Assembly (NCBI GenBank): GCA_021737115.1
Contig: JAIPER010000226.1
Coordinates: forward strand, 1-6,265
Source of the DNA: Desulfohalobiaceae bacterium
GTDB taxonomy: Bacteria; Desulfobacterota; Desulfovibrionia; Desulfovibrionales; Desulfothermaceae
DNA length: 6,265 nucleotides
Reading direction: 5' to 3'
Made by a program: the position numbers and the translations under genes. The notes beneath the pieces are model-generated. The model was not told the origin of the DNA. It ran no database searches and saw only the letters and a program-made list of their open reading frames with translations. Shown piece after piece: positions 1 to 5,358 of this stretch (the stretch's first letter is position 1; each line of letters opens with the position of its first letter).

Positions 1-409
1 CGACCAATTGGTCCCCCTTGACAACCGGCAAACCGGATATCCGGTATTCGGACATAACCTTCAGGGCCTGGCCTACGGTCCAGTCCGGATCGATGCTTAT
101 CGGGTCGACAATCATGCCGCTTTCCGATTTTTTGACCTTTTCGACTTCCAGGCTTTGACGTTCGATGCTCATGTTTTTGTGGATCACGCCCAAACCGCCG
201 GCCCGGGCCATGGAAATGGCCATTCTGGACTCGGTGACCGTGTCCATGGCTGCGCTTAAAAAAGGGATGTTCAAGGTGATGTTCGAAGTCAGTCTGGCCT
301 TGACGTCCACAGAGTCCGGCAGGACCTCGGAGTATCCCGGCAAGAGGAGGACATCGTCGAATGTCAGAGCATGCCGGACGATTTTTTCTGAGGAATTGTT
401 GCTGGTCAT
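1..409 (-). CDS. guaB: IMP dehydrogenase, N-terminal part (runs off left edge)
   Basis: IMP dehydrogenase oxidises IMP to XMP with NAD+, the committed step of guanine nucleotide synthesis in the cytoplasm. The 136 visible residues carry family landmarks: LTFDDVLLLPGYS (15-27) at the start of the catalytic barrel, PFLSAAMDTVTE (49-60) and GGLGVIHKNM (71-80). From about residue 99 the first CBS domain begins, with SIDPDWTVGQAL and YRISGLPVV. The catalytic cysteine loop and the rest of the barrel lie outside the window. The ATG at 407-409 is chosen because AAGAGG (416-421) lies 6 nt upstream and the conserved sequence starts about 14 residues later. It is transcribed away from the gmhB-like gene. 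No riboswitch-like structure is seen in the leader. The identification is very secure. Confidence 0.96.
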   Translation of the reverse strand, partial: MTSNNSSEKIVRHALTFDDVLLLPGYSEVLPDSVDVKARLTSNITLNIPFLSAAMDTVTESRMAISMARAGGLGVIHKNMSIERQSLEVEKVKKSESGMIVDPISIDPDWTVGQALKVMSEYRISGLPVVKGDQLV

Positions 410-463
410 CCCAAACCTCTTGGATTCTCTAAGTTCAAATTAGTGCTTGGACGTAAATTCACG

Positions 464-492
464 CATATACTTCGTCACTTCAAGATTTTGAA
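464..492 (-). promoter_or_regulatory. Possible sigma-70 promoter of guaB
   Basis: Read on the minus strand, TTCAAA (492-487) and TATATG (469-464) are separated by 17 bp. Each matches four of six consensus bases. Transcription would start near 457, giving a leader of about 48 nt before the guaB ATG. The region is AT-rich, so chance matches are common. The placement is suggestive only. Confidence 0.3.
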
Positions 493-528
493 ATCCTCAT
501 GTATTAGAATAAACTGCGGTTTCAAAAT
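485..528. repeat. 9-bp inverted repeat upstream of guaB
   Basis: ATTTTGAAA (485-493) is repeated exactly as its reverse complement TTTCAAAAT (520-528), with a 26-nt spacer. The left copy is itself part of a shorter palindrome, GATTT-TG-AAATC (484-495). The left arm overlaps the proposed guaB -35 box (487-492), so the pair could be a repressor operator. In such AT-rich DNA it could also arise by chance. Confidence 0.3.
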
Positions 529-618
529 TTATTGTTCCTCGTATCCGGGCAAGTTTAGGTCCAATCACCGTTTTCGTTCAGACACAAATTAAATTAGAGT
601 TACTGCGGAAGACGCATT

Positions 619-744
619 ATGGCAAAAAAATATATTATTTTCCAGGAAAAACTGTTCTTGACTCGTGACGGGAAAAAGCCCTATTTCATGACCGTTTGCC
701 ATCATTTTTTTTCGAAGATCGGCGTTATTTTAAAAAAAATATAA
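619..744 (+). CDS. Doubtful small ORF, 41 codons
   Basis: An ATG at 619 opens a 41-codon frame ending at TAA 742-744. A weak Shine-Dalgarno-like GGAAG (607-611) lies 7 nt upstream. The predicted peptide starts MAKKYIIFQEKLFLTRDGKK and is basic and rich in Phe and Lys, with one HH pair. It has no signal peptide, clear membrane segment or family motif that I recognise. The Lys and Phe codons largely reflect the A and T runs of this intergenic DNA, which argues for chance. It is listed only because start, spacing and stop are all plausible. A decayed gene or a non-coding leader is equally possible. Confidence 0.15.
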   Translation: MAKKYIIFQEKLFLTRDGKKPYFMTVCHHFFSKIGVILKKI

Positions 745-818
745 CACAAAGAACCCGTTAACATTGACCGCTGCTTGGGGTAGGCTTCTGGAAAAAAAAT
801 TGCACAGGAGGACAGGCC

Positions 819-1445
819 ATGCTGGATATCCTGCTTGACCGGGACGGAACCGTGCTCAAGGAAAAAGAGTACCTCTGCCGCCCGGAGGAGGTGGAGTTCC
901 TGCCGGGGGTGGGTCAGGCCCTTAAGTCGCTTCAGGATAAGGGCTGCAGGCTCTTTATGGTGACGAACCAGTCAGGCATCGGCAGGGGGATGTTTACATT
1001 CGAGGACTATGACCTGGTCCAGGCCCGCCTGGAAAACCTCCTGGCCGACTACGGGGTATTCTTTCATGATCGGAAATTTTGTCCGCACTCTCCTTTAGCC
1101 GGGTGTACCTGCCGGAAACCAGGGACCTTGATGTGGCAGGAGCTGGTCCAAGACCATGGTCTGAGCCCTGAGACGAGCCTCATGATCGGAGACAAGCCGG
1201 AGGATCTGGAGTTCGGGGCCAGAGCCGGCCTGCGGGTTCTCATCCTGGTGCTCACCGGATACGGCCGAAGCACGGCCAAGAGTCTCGTCTGTCCGGATAT
1301 ACCGGACGGCTCCCGGTTTCTTGAACTGAACAGGAAAGGCGCGGGCCCTGATCTTCTGGCCAGAGACCTGCCGGCAGCGGCTGCCTGGATCCAGAATTTC
1401 TTCGGGCCGGAAAGACCGGCCCGAAGAAATTCTGGATATAAATGA
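819..1445 (+). CDS. gmhB: D-glycero-D-manno-heptose 1,7-bisphosphate 7-phosphatase (HAD-IIIA)
   Basis: This is probably the cytoplasmic phosphatase that removes the 7-phosphate from heptose bisphosphate on the way to ADP-heptose, a building block of the LPS inner core. HAD motif I is LLDRDGTV (5-12, nucleophile D7 and acid/base D9). Motif II is VTNQSG (48-53), the Lys motif is CRKP (K100), and motif III is IGDKPEDL (123-130). The GmhB zinc site CPH...CTC (C88, H90, C96, C98) is intact. Its loop is shorter than in E. coli. The length of 208 aa is slightly above the usual 190 or so. The fold should end near WIQNFF (190-195), and the last 13 or so residues are encoded by a hairpin. AGGAGG (806-811) sits 7 nt before the ATG. 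msbA follows downstream and the pairing fits LPS biogenesis. A histidinol-phosphatase-like relative is the main alternative. Confidence 0.88.
   Translation: MLDILLDRDGTVLKEKEYLCRPEEVEFLPGVGQALKSLQDKGCRLFMVTNQSGIGRGMFTFEDYDLVQARLENLLADYGVFFHDRKFCPHSPLAGCTCRKPGTLMWQELVQDHGLSPETSLMIGDKPEDLEFGARAGLRVLILVLTGYGRSTAKSLVCPDIPDGSRFLELNRKGAGPDLLARDLPAAAAWIQNFFGPERPARRNSGYK
1389..1437. repeat. Perfect 22-bp inverted repeat, 5-nt loop, at 3' end of gmhB
   Basis: Bases 1389-1410 are the exact reverse complement of 1416-1437, around the loop AAAGA (1411-1415). The arms include TTCTTCGGGCCGG and its complement, so the RNA hairpin would be very stable. The right arm ends 5 nt before the gmhB stop codon (1443-1445). 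No T-run follows on either strand, so it is not a standard intrinsic terminator. A smaller hairpin, GGCAG-CGG-CTGCC (1373-1385), stands directly upstream. It could be a 3'-end stabiliser, an RNase III site, an attenuator between gmhB and msbA, or the relic of a template-switch event. Confidence 0.9.
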
Positions 1446-1520
1446 AACAAATTTAAGTCAGAAAGAGCAGCAGCCTTAATCGTATTTTATTGCAACGACT
1501 GATTTGGCAAAACGATAAGC

Positions 1521-1525
1521 AGGGG
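1521..1525 (+). promoter_or_regulatory. Ribosome binding site that fixes the msbA start
   Basis: AGGGG lies 6 nt before the ATG at 1532. An in-frame TTG at 1490 has no comparable site and would add 14 residues unlike MsbA N-termini. The ATG at 1532 is therefore preferred. Confidence 0.7.
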
Positions 1526-1531
1526 CAGTAT

Positions 1532-3310
1532 ATGGGTTTTTTCGCCACCTTTTCCAAAGAGAACATCCGCCATTCCCTCTATTTTATGCAGCGGATGATG
1601 GCTTATTTTCGGCCCTATCGGCTGCGGATTGTCCTTTCAGTCCTGGCCATGGGGATTGTGGCCCTGTGCACCGCCTATTCGGCCTTTCTGGTCAAGCCGG
1701 CTCTGGATGAAATCTTTATCAACAAGGACGAACAGGCCTTGAAGACCATACCCCTGCTGGTGATCCTGGTCTTTGCTTTGAAGGGGTTCTTCCGGGTCAT
1801 GCAGACCTATCACATGCAGTTCTGCGCCCTCAAGGTCCTGGAGAGGCTGCGCAACGAGCTCTACGCCAAGATACTCCGGCTGCCCATGGCCTTTTTCGAA
1901 CAAAGCCAGGTCGGGATGCTCATGTCCCGGATCGTCAACGACGTCAATCTGATCAGAAACAGCATCCCTGAAATCGTCATGCTCTTTCGGCATGTCCTGA
2001 CCATGCTGGCCCTGATCTTTGTGGCCTTCTACCGGGACCCTTACCTCTCCTGCTGGGCCCTGATCGTTCTGCCCCTGGCCCTGGGGCCCGTGGTCTATTT
2101 CGGGCGCAAGCTGCGCAAGCTGGCCAGGCGCAACCAGGAGAAAATCGCGGATATCTCCACGATCCTTCAGGAGATATTCAGCAGCATCAAGGTGGTCAAG
2201 GCCTTTTCCACGGAGAAGAGCGAAGAAAAGAGATTCCAGGTCCAGAACGGCAAACTGGTGCGCATCGCCGTCAAGGGCATGTTCTACAATGCCATGTCCT
2301 CCCCGGTCATGGAATTTATCGGAGCCATCGGCATGGGCCTGGTCATTTTCTACGGCGGCCTGCAGGTCATCCAGGGAAATTCCACACCCGGAACCTTCTT
2401 TTCCTTTTTGACGGCCATGATGATGCTCTATGAACCCTTCAAACGGATCAGCAAATCGAATATGATTCTGCAAAGGGCTCTGGCCGGGGCGGAGCGGGTC
2501 TTTGACATCATGGATTCCGAGGAGATTAAGGAGGAAGAGCAGGGAGAAAAGGAATTTGCACCGGTATTCAAGGAGCTCTGTTTCGACCAGGTCAGCCACT
2601 GGTACCAGGGCAGCAGTGAATACGCCCTTAGAGACATCAACCTGACCATACACAGTGGAGAAAGGGTGGCCATGGTCGGACCGAGCGGGGCCGGCAAGAC
2701 CACCCTGGTCAACCTGATTCCCCGGTTCTACCCGTACGGGCAAGGACAAATCAGCTTGAACGACACGCCCCTGGAGGCCTATACCCTGGAGAGCCTGCGG
2801 CGGAATATAGGGATCGTCTCCCAGGAGACCATCCTCTTTAACACCAGCATCAGGGACAATATTACCTATGGCCTGGGGGAGGTGGACCAGGTTGAACTGG
2901 AAGAGATCTGCCGAGTGGCCTATGCCCTGGACTTTATTCGTCAACTGCCAAACGGATTCGAGACCGTGATCGGGGAGAGGGGGGTCAAGCTCTCCGGAGG
3001 GGAGAAGCAACGCTTGACCATCGCCAGGGCCCTGCTCAAGAACCCGCCACTTTTAATCCTGGATGAGGCCACCAGCGCCCTGGATACAGAGTCGGAACGG
3101 ACCGTGCAAAGGGCACTGGAGAACCTGATGCAGAAGCGCACCAGCATCGTCATCGCCCACAGGCTGTCCACGGTTCACTCCGCCGACAGGATTCTGGTCA
3201 TGGAAAAGGGCAGGATCATCGACTCAGGAACCCACAGGGAACTGCTCGACAGGTGCGGTCTCTACCTAAAGCTCTACCAGATGCAGTTCCAGGATGATCC
3301 GGTGAATTGA
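1532..3310 (+). CDS. msbA: MsbA-type lipid A/LPS-core flippase, ABC exporter half-transporter
   Basis: This is a 592-aa inner-membrane exporter with a fused membrane domain and ATPase, expected to work as a homodimer that flips lipid A-core to the periplasmic face. Six hydrophobic segments lie near 32-54, 72-89, 147-166, 172-191, 258-281 and 287-302. The coupling region LPMAFFEQSQVGMLMSRI (117-134) resembles MsbA. The ATPase has Walker A GPSGAGKTT (383-391), Q-loop Q431, signature LSGGE (487-491), Walker B LLILDE (507-512), D-loop SALD and switch H543, so all catalytic residues are present. E. coli MsbA is 582 aa, nearly the same length. The gene starts 86 nt after gmhB, beyond the hairpin, and may share its transcript. 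The ABC exporter class is certain. The lipid A substrate is inferred from similarity and from the LPS neighbour, and a multidrug homologue is the alternative. Confidence 0.9.
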   Translation: MGFFATFSKENIRHSLYFMQRMMAYFRPYRLRIVLSVLAMGIVALCTAYSAFLVKPALDEIFINKDEQALKTIPLLVILVFALKGFFRVMQTYHMQFCALKVLERLRNELYAKILRLPMAFFEQSQVGMLMSRIVNDVNLIRNSIPEIVMLFRHVLTMLALIFVAFYRDPYLSCWALIVLPLALGPVVYFGRKLRKLARRNQEKIADISTILQEIFSSIKVVKAFSTEKSEEKRFQVQNGKLVRIAVKGMFYNAMSSPVMEFIGAIGMGLVIFYGGLQVIQGNSTPGTFFSFLTAMMMLYEPFKRISKSNMILQRALAGAERVFDIMDSEEIKEEEQGEKEFAPVFKELCFDQVSHWYQGSSEYALRDINLTIHSGERVAMVGPSGAGKTTLVNLIPRFYPYGQGQISLNDTPLEAYTLESLRRNIGIVSQETILFNTSIRDNITYGLGEVDQVELEEICRVAYALDFIRQLPNGFETVIGERGVKLSGGEKQRLTIARALLKNPPLLILDEATSALDTESERTVQRALENLMQKRTSIVIAHRLSTVHSADRILVMEKGRIIDSGTHRELLDRCGLYLKLYQMQFQDDPVN

Positions 3311-3359
3311 ATGACGTGATTTTTGTTATGTCTTTTCAGAAATATTCCTGCCCATAAGT

Positions 3360-3587
3360 TTGAGAATAGCCCCTGACAAGGAGGAATTGATTCGCCGCGC
3401 CGCCGAAAAGGCAGGGAAAAGCAAGAGTACCTTTATACTCGAAGCCGTCTATGAAAAAATCGGTTTGATCGGCAACCGCCAAGAAAATATTCGACAGCTT
3501 GCCGGTTGGATGCCCCATGCAGAAGCCGAGGAACTCAGGAATGCAGTAGAGGTCTTCAATGAGATTCATGAAGGAGACTGGGAGTGA
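3360..3587 (+). CDS. Ribbon-helix-helix antitoxin (DUF1778-like) of a VapC pair
   Basis: This is a small DNA-binding antitoxin expected to neutralise the adjacent PIN toxin and repress its own promoter. The segment IAPDKEELIRRAAEKAGKSK followed by STFILEAVYEKI reads as strand, helix and helix of a ribbon-helix-helix domain, closest in style to DUF1778 antitoxins. The acidic tail VFNEIHEGDWE (65-75) suits toxin binding. The start is uncertain. The TTG at 3360 has no visible Shine-Dalgarno and would cut off part of the N-terminal strand, which continues upstream in frame as LPISLR (3348-3365). CTG 3348 is another in-frame candidate. An ATG at 3328 is one base out of frame. The 3' end overlaps the toxin start by 4 nt. 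Base composition is lower in GC than msbA, in keeping with acquisition. The antitoxin role is fairly sure and the exact start is not. Confidence 0.78.
   Translation: MRIAPDKEELIRRAAEKAGKSKSTFILEAVYEKIGLIGNRQENIRQLAGWMPHAEAEELRNAVEVFNEIHEGDWE
3571..3576 (+). promoter_or_regulatory. Ribosome binding site for the vapC GTG start
   Basis: AAGGAG lies 7 nt before the GTG at 3584, inside the last codons of the antitoxin. The overlap GTGA supports translational coupling of toxin to antitoxin and decides for GTG as the start. Confidence 0.8.
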
Positions 3588-3979
3588 AACTCGTTTTAGA
3601 TACTAACATCTATTGCGATTTTGCCGAAGGCATTGCTGAAGTGGTGGACACCATCGCTGAAAATGGGGATTTGATTTTCATGCCGGCAGTGGTCATAGGT
3701 GAACTTGTCTATGGCTTTATGAAAGGAACCAGGCAACGGTTCAACGAAAACAAACTCAAAGAGGTGATTCAGCGCCTGGGGATAGAAATCATCAAAATCG
3801 ATGAGGATATCGCTCGGAAATACGCCTCCATTTATCTCAGTCTCCAGATAAAAAGGAACAAAATTCCTATTAATGATGTTTGGATCGCTGCGTCCAGTGC
3901 TGGTGTCGGAGGCACCCTGCTCACCAGGGATAAGCATTTTGAGGTTGTGGAGGGAGTGGATACAATGATCTTAACGTAG
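3584..3979 (+). CDS. vapC: PIN-domain ribonuclease toxin, VapC family
   Basis: This is the toxin of a type II module: a Mg2+-dependent ribonuclease that in this family typically cuts tRNA or rRNA loops to stop translation. The 131 residues are a complete PIN domain. LVLDTNIY (3-10) carries D6 and N8, VVIGELVYG (36-44) carries E40, INDVWIAA (96-103) carries D98, and LLTRDKHF (112-119) carries D116. All four acidic positions are present, so the enzyme looks active. It begins with GTG overlapping the antitoxin stop (GTGA) behind a strong AAGGAG site. The target RNA cannot be read from sequence. The neighbouring tRNA-Thr gene is not evidence for a target. GC content is lower than in msbA or dmeF, a hint of horizontal transfer. 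Family assignment is secure. Confidence 0.93.
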   Translation: MKLVLDTNIYCDFAEGIAEVVDTIAENGDLIFMPAVVIGELVYGFMKGTRQRFNENKLKEVIQRLGIEIIKIDEDIARKYASIYLSLQIKRNKIPINDVWIAASSAGVGGTLLTRDKHFEVVEGVDTMILT

Positions 3980-3997
3980 ACGCGTAAATGCGTTTTT
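3978..3997 (+). terminator. Possible weak terminator after vapC
   Basis: ACGC (3980-3983) pairs with GCGT (3990-3993), and a G-T wobble extends the stem on the inside around a short loop. A run of T (3993-3997) follows immediately after the vapC stop. The stem is short, so efficiency is doubtful, but the position is right for ending the toxin-antitoxin transcript. Confidence 0.4.
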
Positions 3998-4143
3998 GAT
4001 TCTCATTTCGCATAAATTTCCTTGTCTATTATTTCGAGGCCTGGCCTTATCGGGCTGAGATACTCTTTCGGCTTTGCGAGCAGCTGTTCGCAAAAAGCGA
4101 GCAAAGACCCAAAATAACAAGTTTCGACCAGTCTGAGAAAGAG
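3998..4143. other. Non-coding spacer between vapC and the tRNA promoter, with short repeats
   Basis: No convincing gene lies here. Visible structure includes AGGCC-T-GGCCT (near 4037-4047) and the heptamer GCGAGCA occurring twice (about 4075 and 4097). CTTTGC and GCAAAG form an inverted pair around those heptamers. ACTCTTTC (4062-4069) is matched by its reverse complement GAAAGAGT (4137-4144), which ends on the first base of the tRNA -35 box. These could fold into one RNA or mark an old insertion boundary. None matches a repeat family I recognise. Confidence 0.4.
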
Positions 4144-4172
4144 TTGACATCCCCGTCAGCCCTTGATAATAC
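4144..4172 (+). promoter_or_regulatory. Sigma-70 promoter of the tRNA-Thr gene
   Basis: A perfect -35 box TTGACA (4144-4149) is followed by GATAAT (4165-4170) at 15 bp, or by TAATAC (4167-4172) at the standard 17 bp. Initiation near 4177 would leave only about a dozen bases before the mature tRNA 5' end, typical of stable-RNA genes. Confidence 0.8.
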
Positions 4173-4189
4173 TGAAATTTAAGCATTAA

Positions 4190-4265
4190 GCCGGCGTAGC
4201 TCAGTTGGTAGAGCAGCTGATTCGTAATCAGCAGGTAGTGAGTTCAAATCTCATCGCCGGCTCCA
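4190..4265 (+). tRNA. tRNA-Thr (anticodon CGU)
   Basis: This is a complete 76-nt cloverleaf with encoded CCA. The acceptor GCCGGCG (4190-4196) pairs with CGCCGGC (4255-4261). The D-arm is GCTC/GAGC with loop AGTTGGTA. The anticodon stem GCTGA/TCAGC holds the loop TTCGTAA, giving anticodon CGT (4223-4225), which reads ACG threonine codons. The T-arm GTGAG/CTCAT has loop TTCAAAT. The discriminator is T (4262), followed by CCA (4263-4265). Two details depart from the norm: position 48 is A rather than a pyrimidine, and the outer T-stem pair is G-U. The gene has its own promoter and terminator. Confidence 0.97.
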
Positions 4266-4274
4266 GGAAAAATC

Positions 4275-4307
4275 AGGGACTTACAGCAAAAAGTGAGTCC
4301 CTTTTTT
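4275..4307 (+). terminator. Intrinsic terminator of the tRNA-Thr unit
   Basis: GGGACTTAC (4276-4284) pairs with GTGAGTCCC (4293-4301) through eight Watson-Crick pairs and one G-T. The loop is AGCAAAAA. T4302-T4307 follow directly, and A4275 can extend the stem. It is placed 10 nt after the CCA end and should insulate the tRNA from dmeF. Confidence 0.9.
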
Positions 4308-4387
4308 ACTATAAAAATATATTAAAAGGTTCGTGAGTTTGATTCCTTGAGCGAAGCAGGCCCGAAGCCCGCTTTGGGATAGAGACA

Positions 4388-5326
4388 ATGCACAAGAACA
4401 ACCTCCATCTCTGGCAACACAGCCACACCTTCGGGCAGGACCGCAAACGCCCCGGGGAAAAGCGGACCCTGATGGTCATCGCCCTGACCGGGACGATGAT
4501 GTGCATCGAGATCGTCACCGGGCTTCTCTTCGGGTCCATGGCCCTTTTGGCGGACGGACTGCACATGGCCTCCCATGCGGCGGCCCTGAGCATTAATGTC
4601 CTGGCCTATGTCTATGCCTGGCGCCACGCCCGGAACCGGGATTACAGCCTCGGCACCGGCAAGGTCAACGCCCTGGGCGGGTACACCAGCGCCATCATGC
4701 TGGTTTTGTTCGCCCTGTTGATGGTCTGGGAGAGTTTAGACCGTTTTCTCCATCCGGTTCAGATCGTTTTCAACCAGGCTATTCTCGTAGCCGTCATCGG
4801 ACTGGCCGTAAATGGGTTCAGTGTCCTGATCCTGGGGGTGGGGGAGCACCATCACGGGCAAGAAGAACATCACGGCAGTCATTCCGGGCAGAGAGCCCAC
4901 CACCACGACCTTAACCTGAAATCGGCCTATCTGCACGTCATCGCGGATGCCCTGACCTCGATCCTGGCCATCATCGCTTTGCTCTTTGCGAAGTACTTCG
5001 GGTTCATCTGGATGGACCCGGCCATGGGCATCGTCGGGGCCTGCCTGGTCACCCGCTGGGCTTTCGGGCTGCTGCGGATGACCAGCGGCATTCTGCTGGA
5101 CAAGCAAGGCCCGGAATCGATCCGGGAAGCGATCACGAATCGCGTGCAGGAAGACGGGGACAGCCGGGTGGCCGATATCCATCTCTGGTCCATCGGACCC
5201 AGCATGTACGCGCTCATGCTTTCCATAGTCGCCCGGGATCCGAAGACGGTCAACCAGTACAAGGCGCGCATCCCGAACAATCTCAGCCTGGCCCACGTCT
5301 CCATCGAAGTGCATACCGCACCTTGA
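4388..5326 (+). CDS. dmeF: DmeF-type cation diffusion facilitator (divalent metal/H+ antiporter)
   Basis: This is a 312-aa inner-membrane exporter of the CDF family, closest to DmeF proteins linked to Co2+/Ni2+ efflux, driven by proton exchange. Six membrane segments lie near 27-47, 50-75, 98-115, 130-152, 180-202 and 208-230. Segment 2 has LLADGLHMASH (53-63) with HxxxH (H59, H63). Segment 5 has YLHVIADALTS (181-191) with H183 and D187. Together they form the expected transport site. The loop between segments 4 and 5 (154-173) is His-rich, and a short His motif, QHSH (10-13), sits at the N-terminus. The C-terminal domain has VADIHLWSIG (261-270) and LAHVSIEVH (301-309). GGGA (4376-4379) lies 8 nt before the ATG. 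No DmeR/RcnR-like regulator or operator is visible. It heads an apparent operon. The CDF family is certain and metal choice is inferred. Confidence 0.9.
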   Translation: MHKNNLHLWQHSHTFGQDRKRPGEKRTLMVIALTGTMMCIEIVTGLLFGSMALLADGLHMASHAAALSINVLAYVYAWRHARNRDYSLGTGKVNALGGYTSAIMLVLFALLMVWESLDRFLHPVQIVFNQAILVAVIGLAVNGFSVLILGVGEHHHGQEEHHGSHSGQRAHHHDLNLKSAYLHVIADALTSILAIIALLFAKYFGFIWMDPAMGIVGACLVTRWAFGLLRMTSGILLDKQGPESIREAITNRVQEDGDSRVADIHLWSIGPSMYALMLSIVARDPKTVNQYKARIPNNLSLAHVSIEVHTAP

Positions 5327-5344
5327 AAAGGGAAGGATACAAAC

Positions 5345-5351
5345 AAAGGAG
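5345..5351 (+). promoter_or_regulatory. Ribosome binding site that fixes the start of the 88-aa gene
   Basis: AAAGGAG lies 7 nt before the ATG at 5359. An upstream TTG (5323) overlapping the dmeF stop would add 12 basic residues and has no such site, so ATG 5359 is preferred. Confidence 0.8.
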
Positions 5352-5358
5352 TCGATCC

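Larger units (their letters stand above)
410..818. other. Divergent AT-rich intergenic region between guaB and gmhB
   Basis: This stretch of about 400 bases separates two divergently read genes and is much richer in A+T than the coding regions. It contains a candidate guaB promoter, a 9-bp inverted repeat (485-528) and a weak 41-codon ORF (619-744). A run of eight T (705-712) and a run of eight A (732-739) could pair as an A/T-only hairpin. For the plus-strand gene, TATAAC (740-745) resembles a -10 box but lacks a -35 match at normal spacing, and TTGACC (764-769) lacks a -10 match. The gmhB promoter therefore cannot be fixed. No RNA gene or known riboswitch fold was recognised. Confidence 0.6.

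Noticed and set aside
2..45. Two perfect palindromes, GACCAATTGGTC (2-13) and ACCGGATATCCGGT (32-45)
   Set aside because: Both lie inside conserved guaB codons of the CBS domain (ISGLPVV...DQLV). Coding constraint explains them without a regulatory role.
8..443. Plus-strand open frames across the guaB region
   Set aside because: The minus strand encodes unmistakable IMP dehydrogenase. The plus-strand products show no recognisable motif.
789..803. TGG-A8-TTGC upstream of gmhB with the GG-N10-GC spacing of a sigma-54 promoter
   Set aside because: Transcription would begin about 12 nt downstream, after the AGGAGG ribosome site (806-811) and next to the ATG, removing the ribosome site. The spacer is simply an A run.
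1490..1531. TTG start at 1490 for msbA
   Set aside because: The extra 14 residues are unlike MsbA N-termini and lack a ribosome site, whereas ATG 1532 has AGGGG 6 nt upstream.
1637..3010. 457-codon open frame on the minus strand opposite msbA
   Set aside because: It lies entirely within a clear ABC transporter gene and its product is a D/H/G/Q-rich string without motifs, typical of the antisense frame of a GC-rich gene.
3971..4186. 71-codon minus-strand ORF between vapC and the tRNA gene
   Set aside because: It spans the tRNA promoter and repeat-rich spacer, has no clear ribosome site and encodes no recognisable protein.
4190..4265. tRNA-Thr as an integration site for a mobile element carrying the toxin-antitoxin genes
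   Set aside because: No second copy of the tRNA 3' end is seen in the window and no integrase or transposase gene is present.
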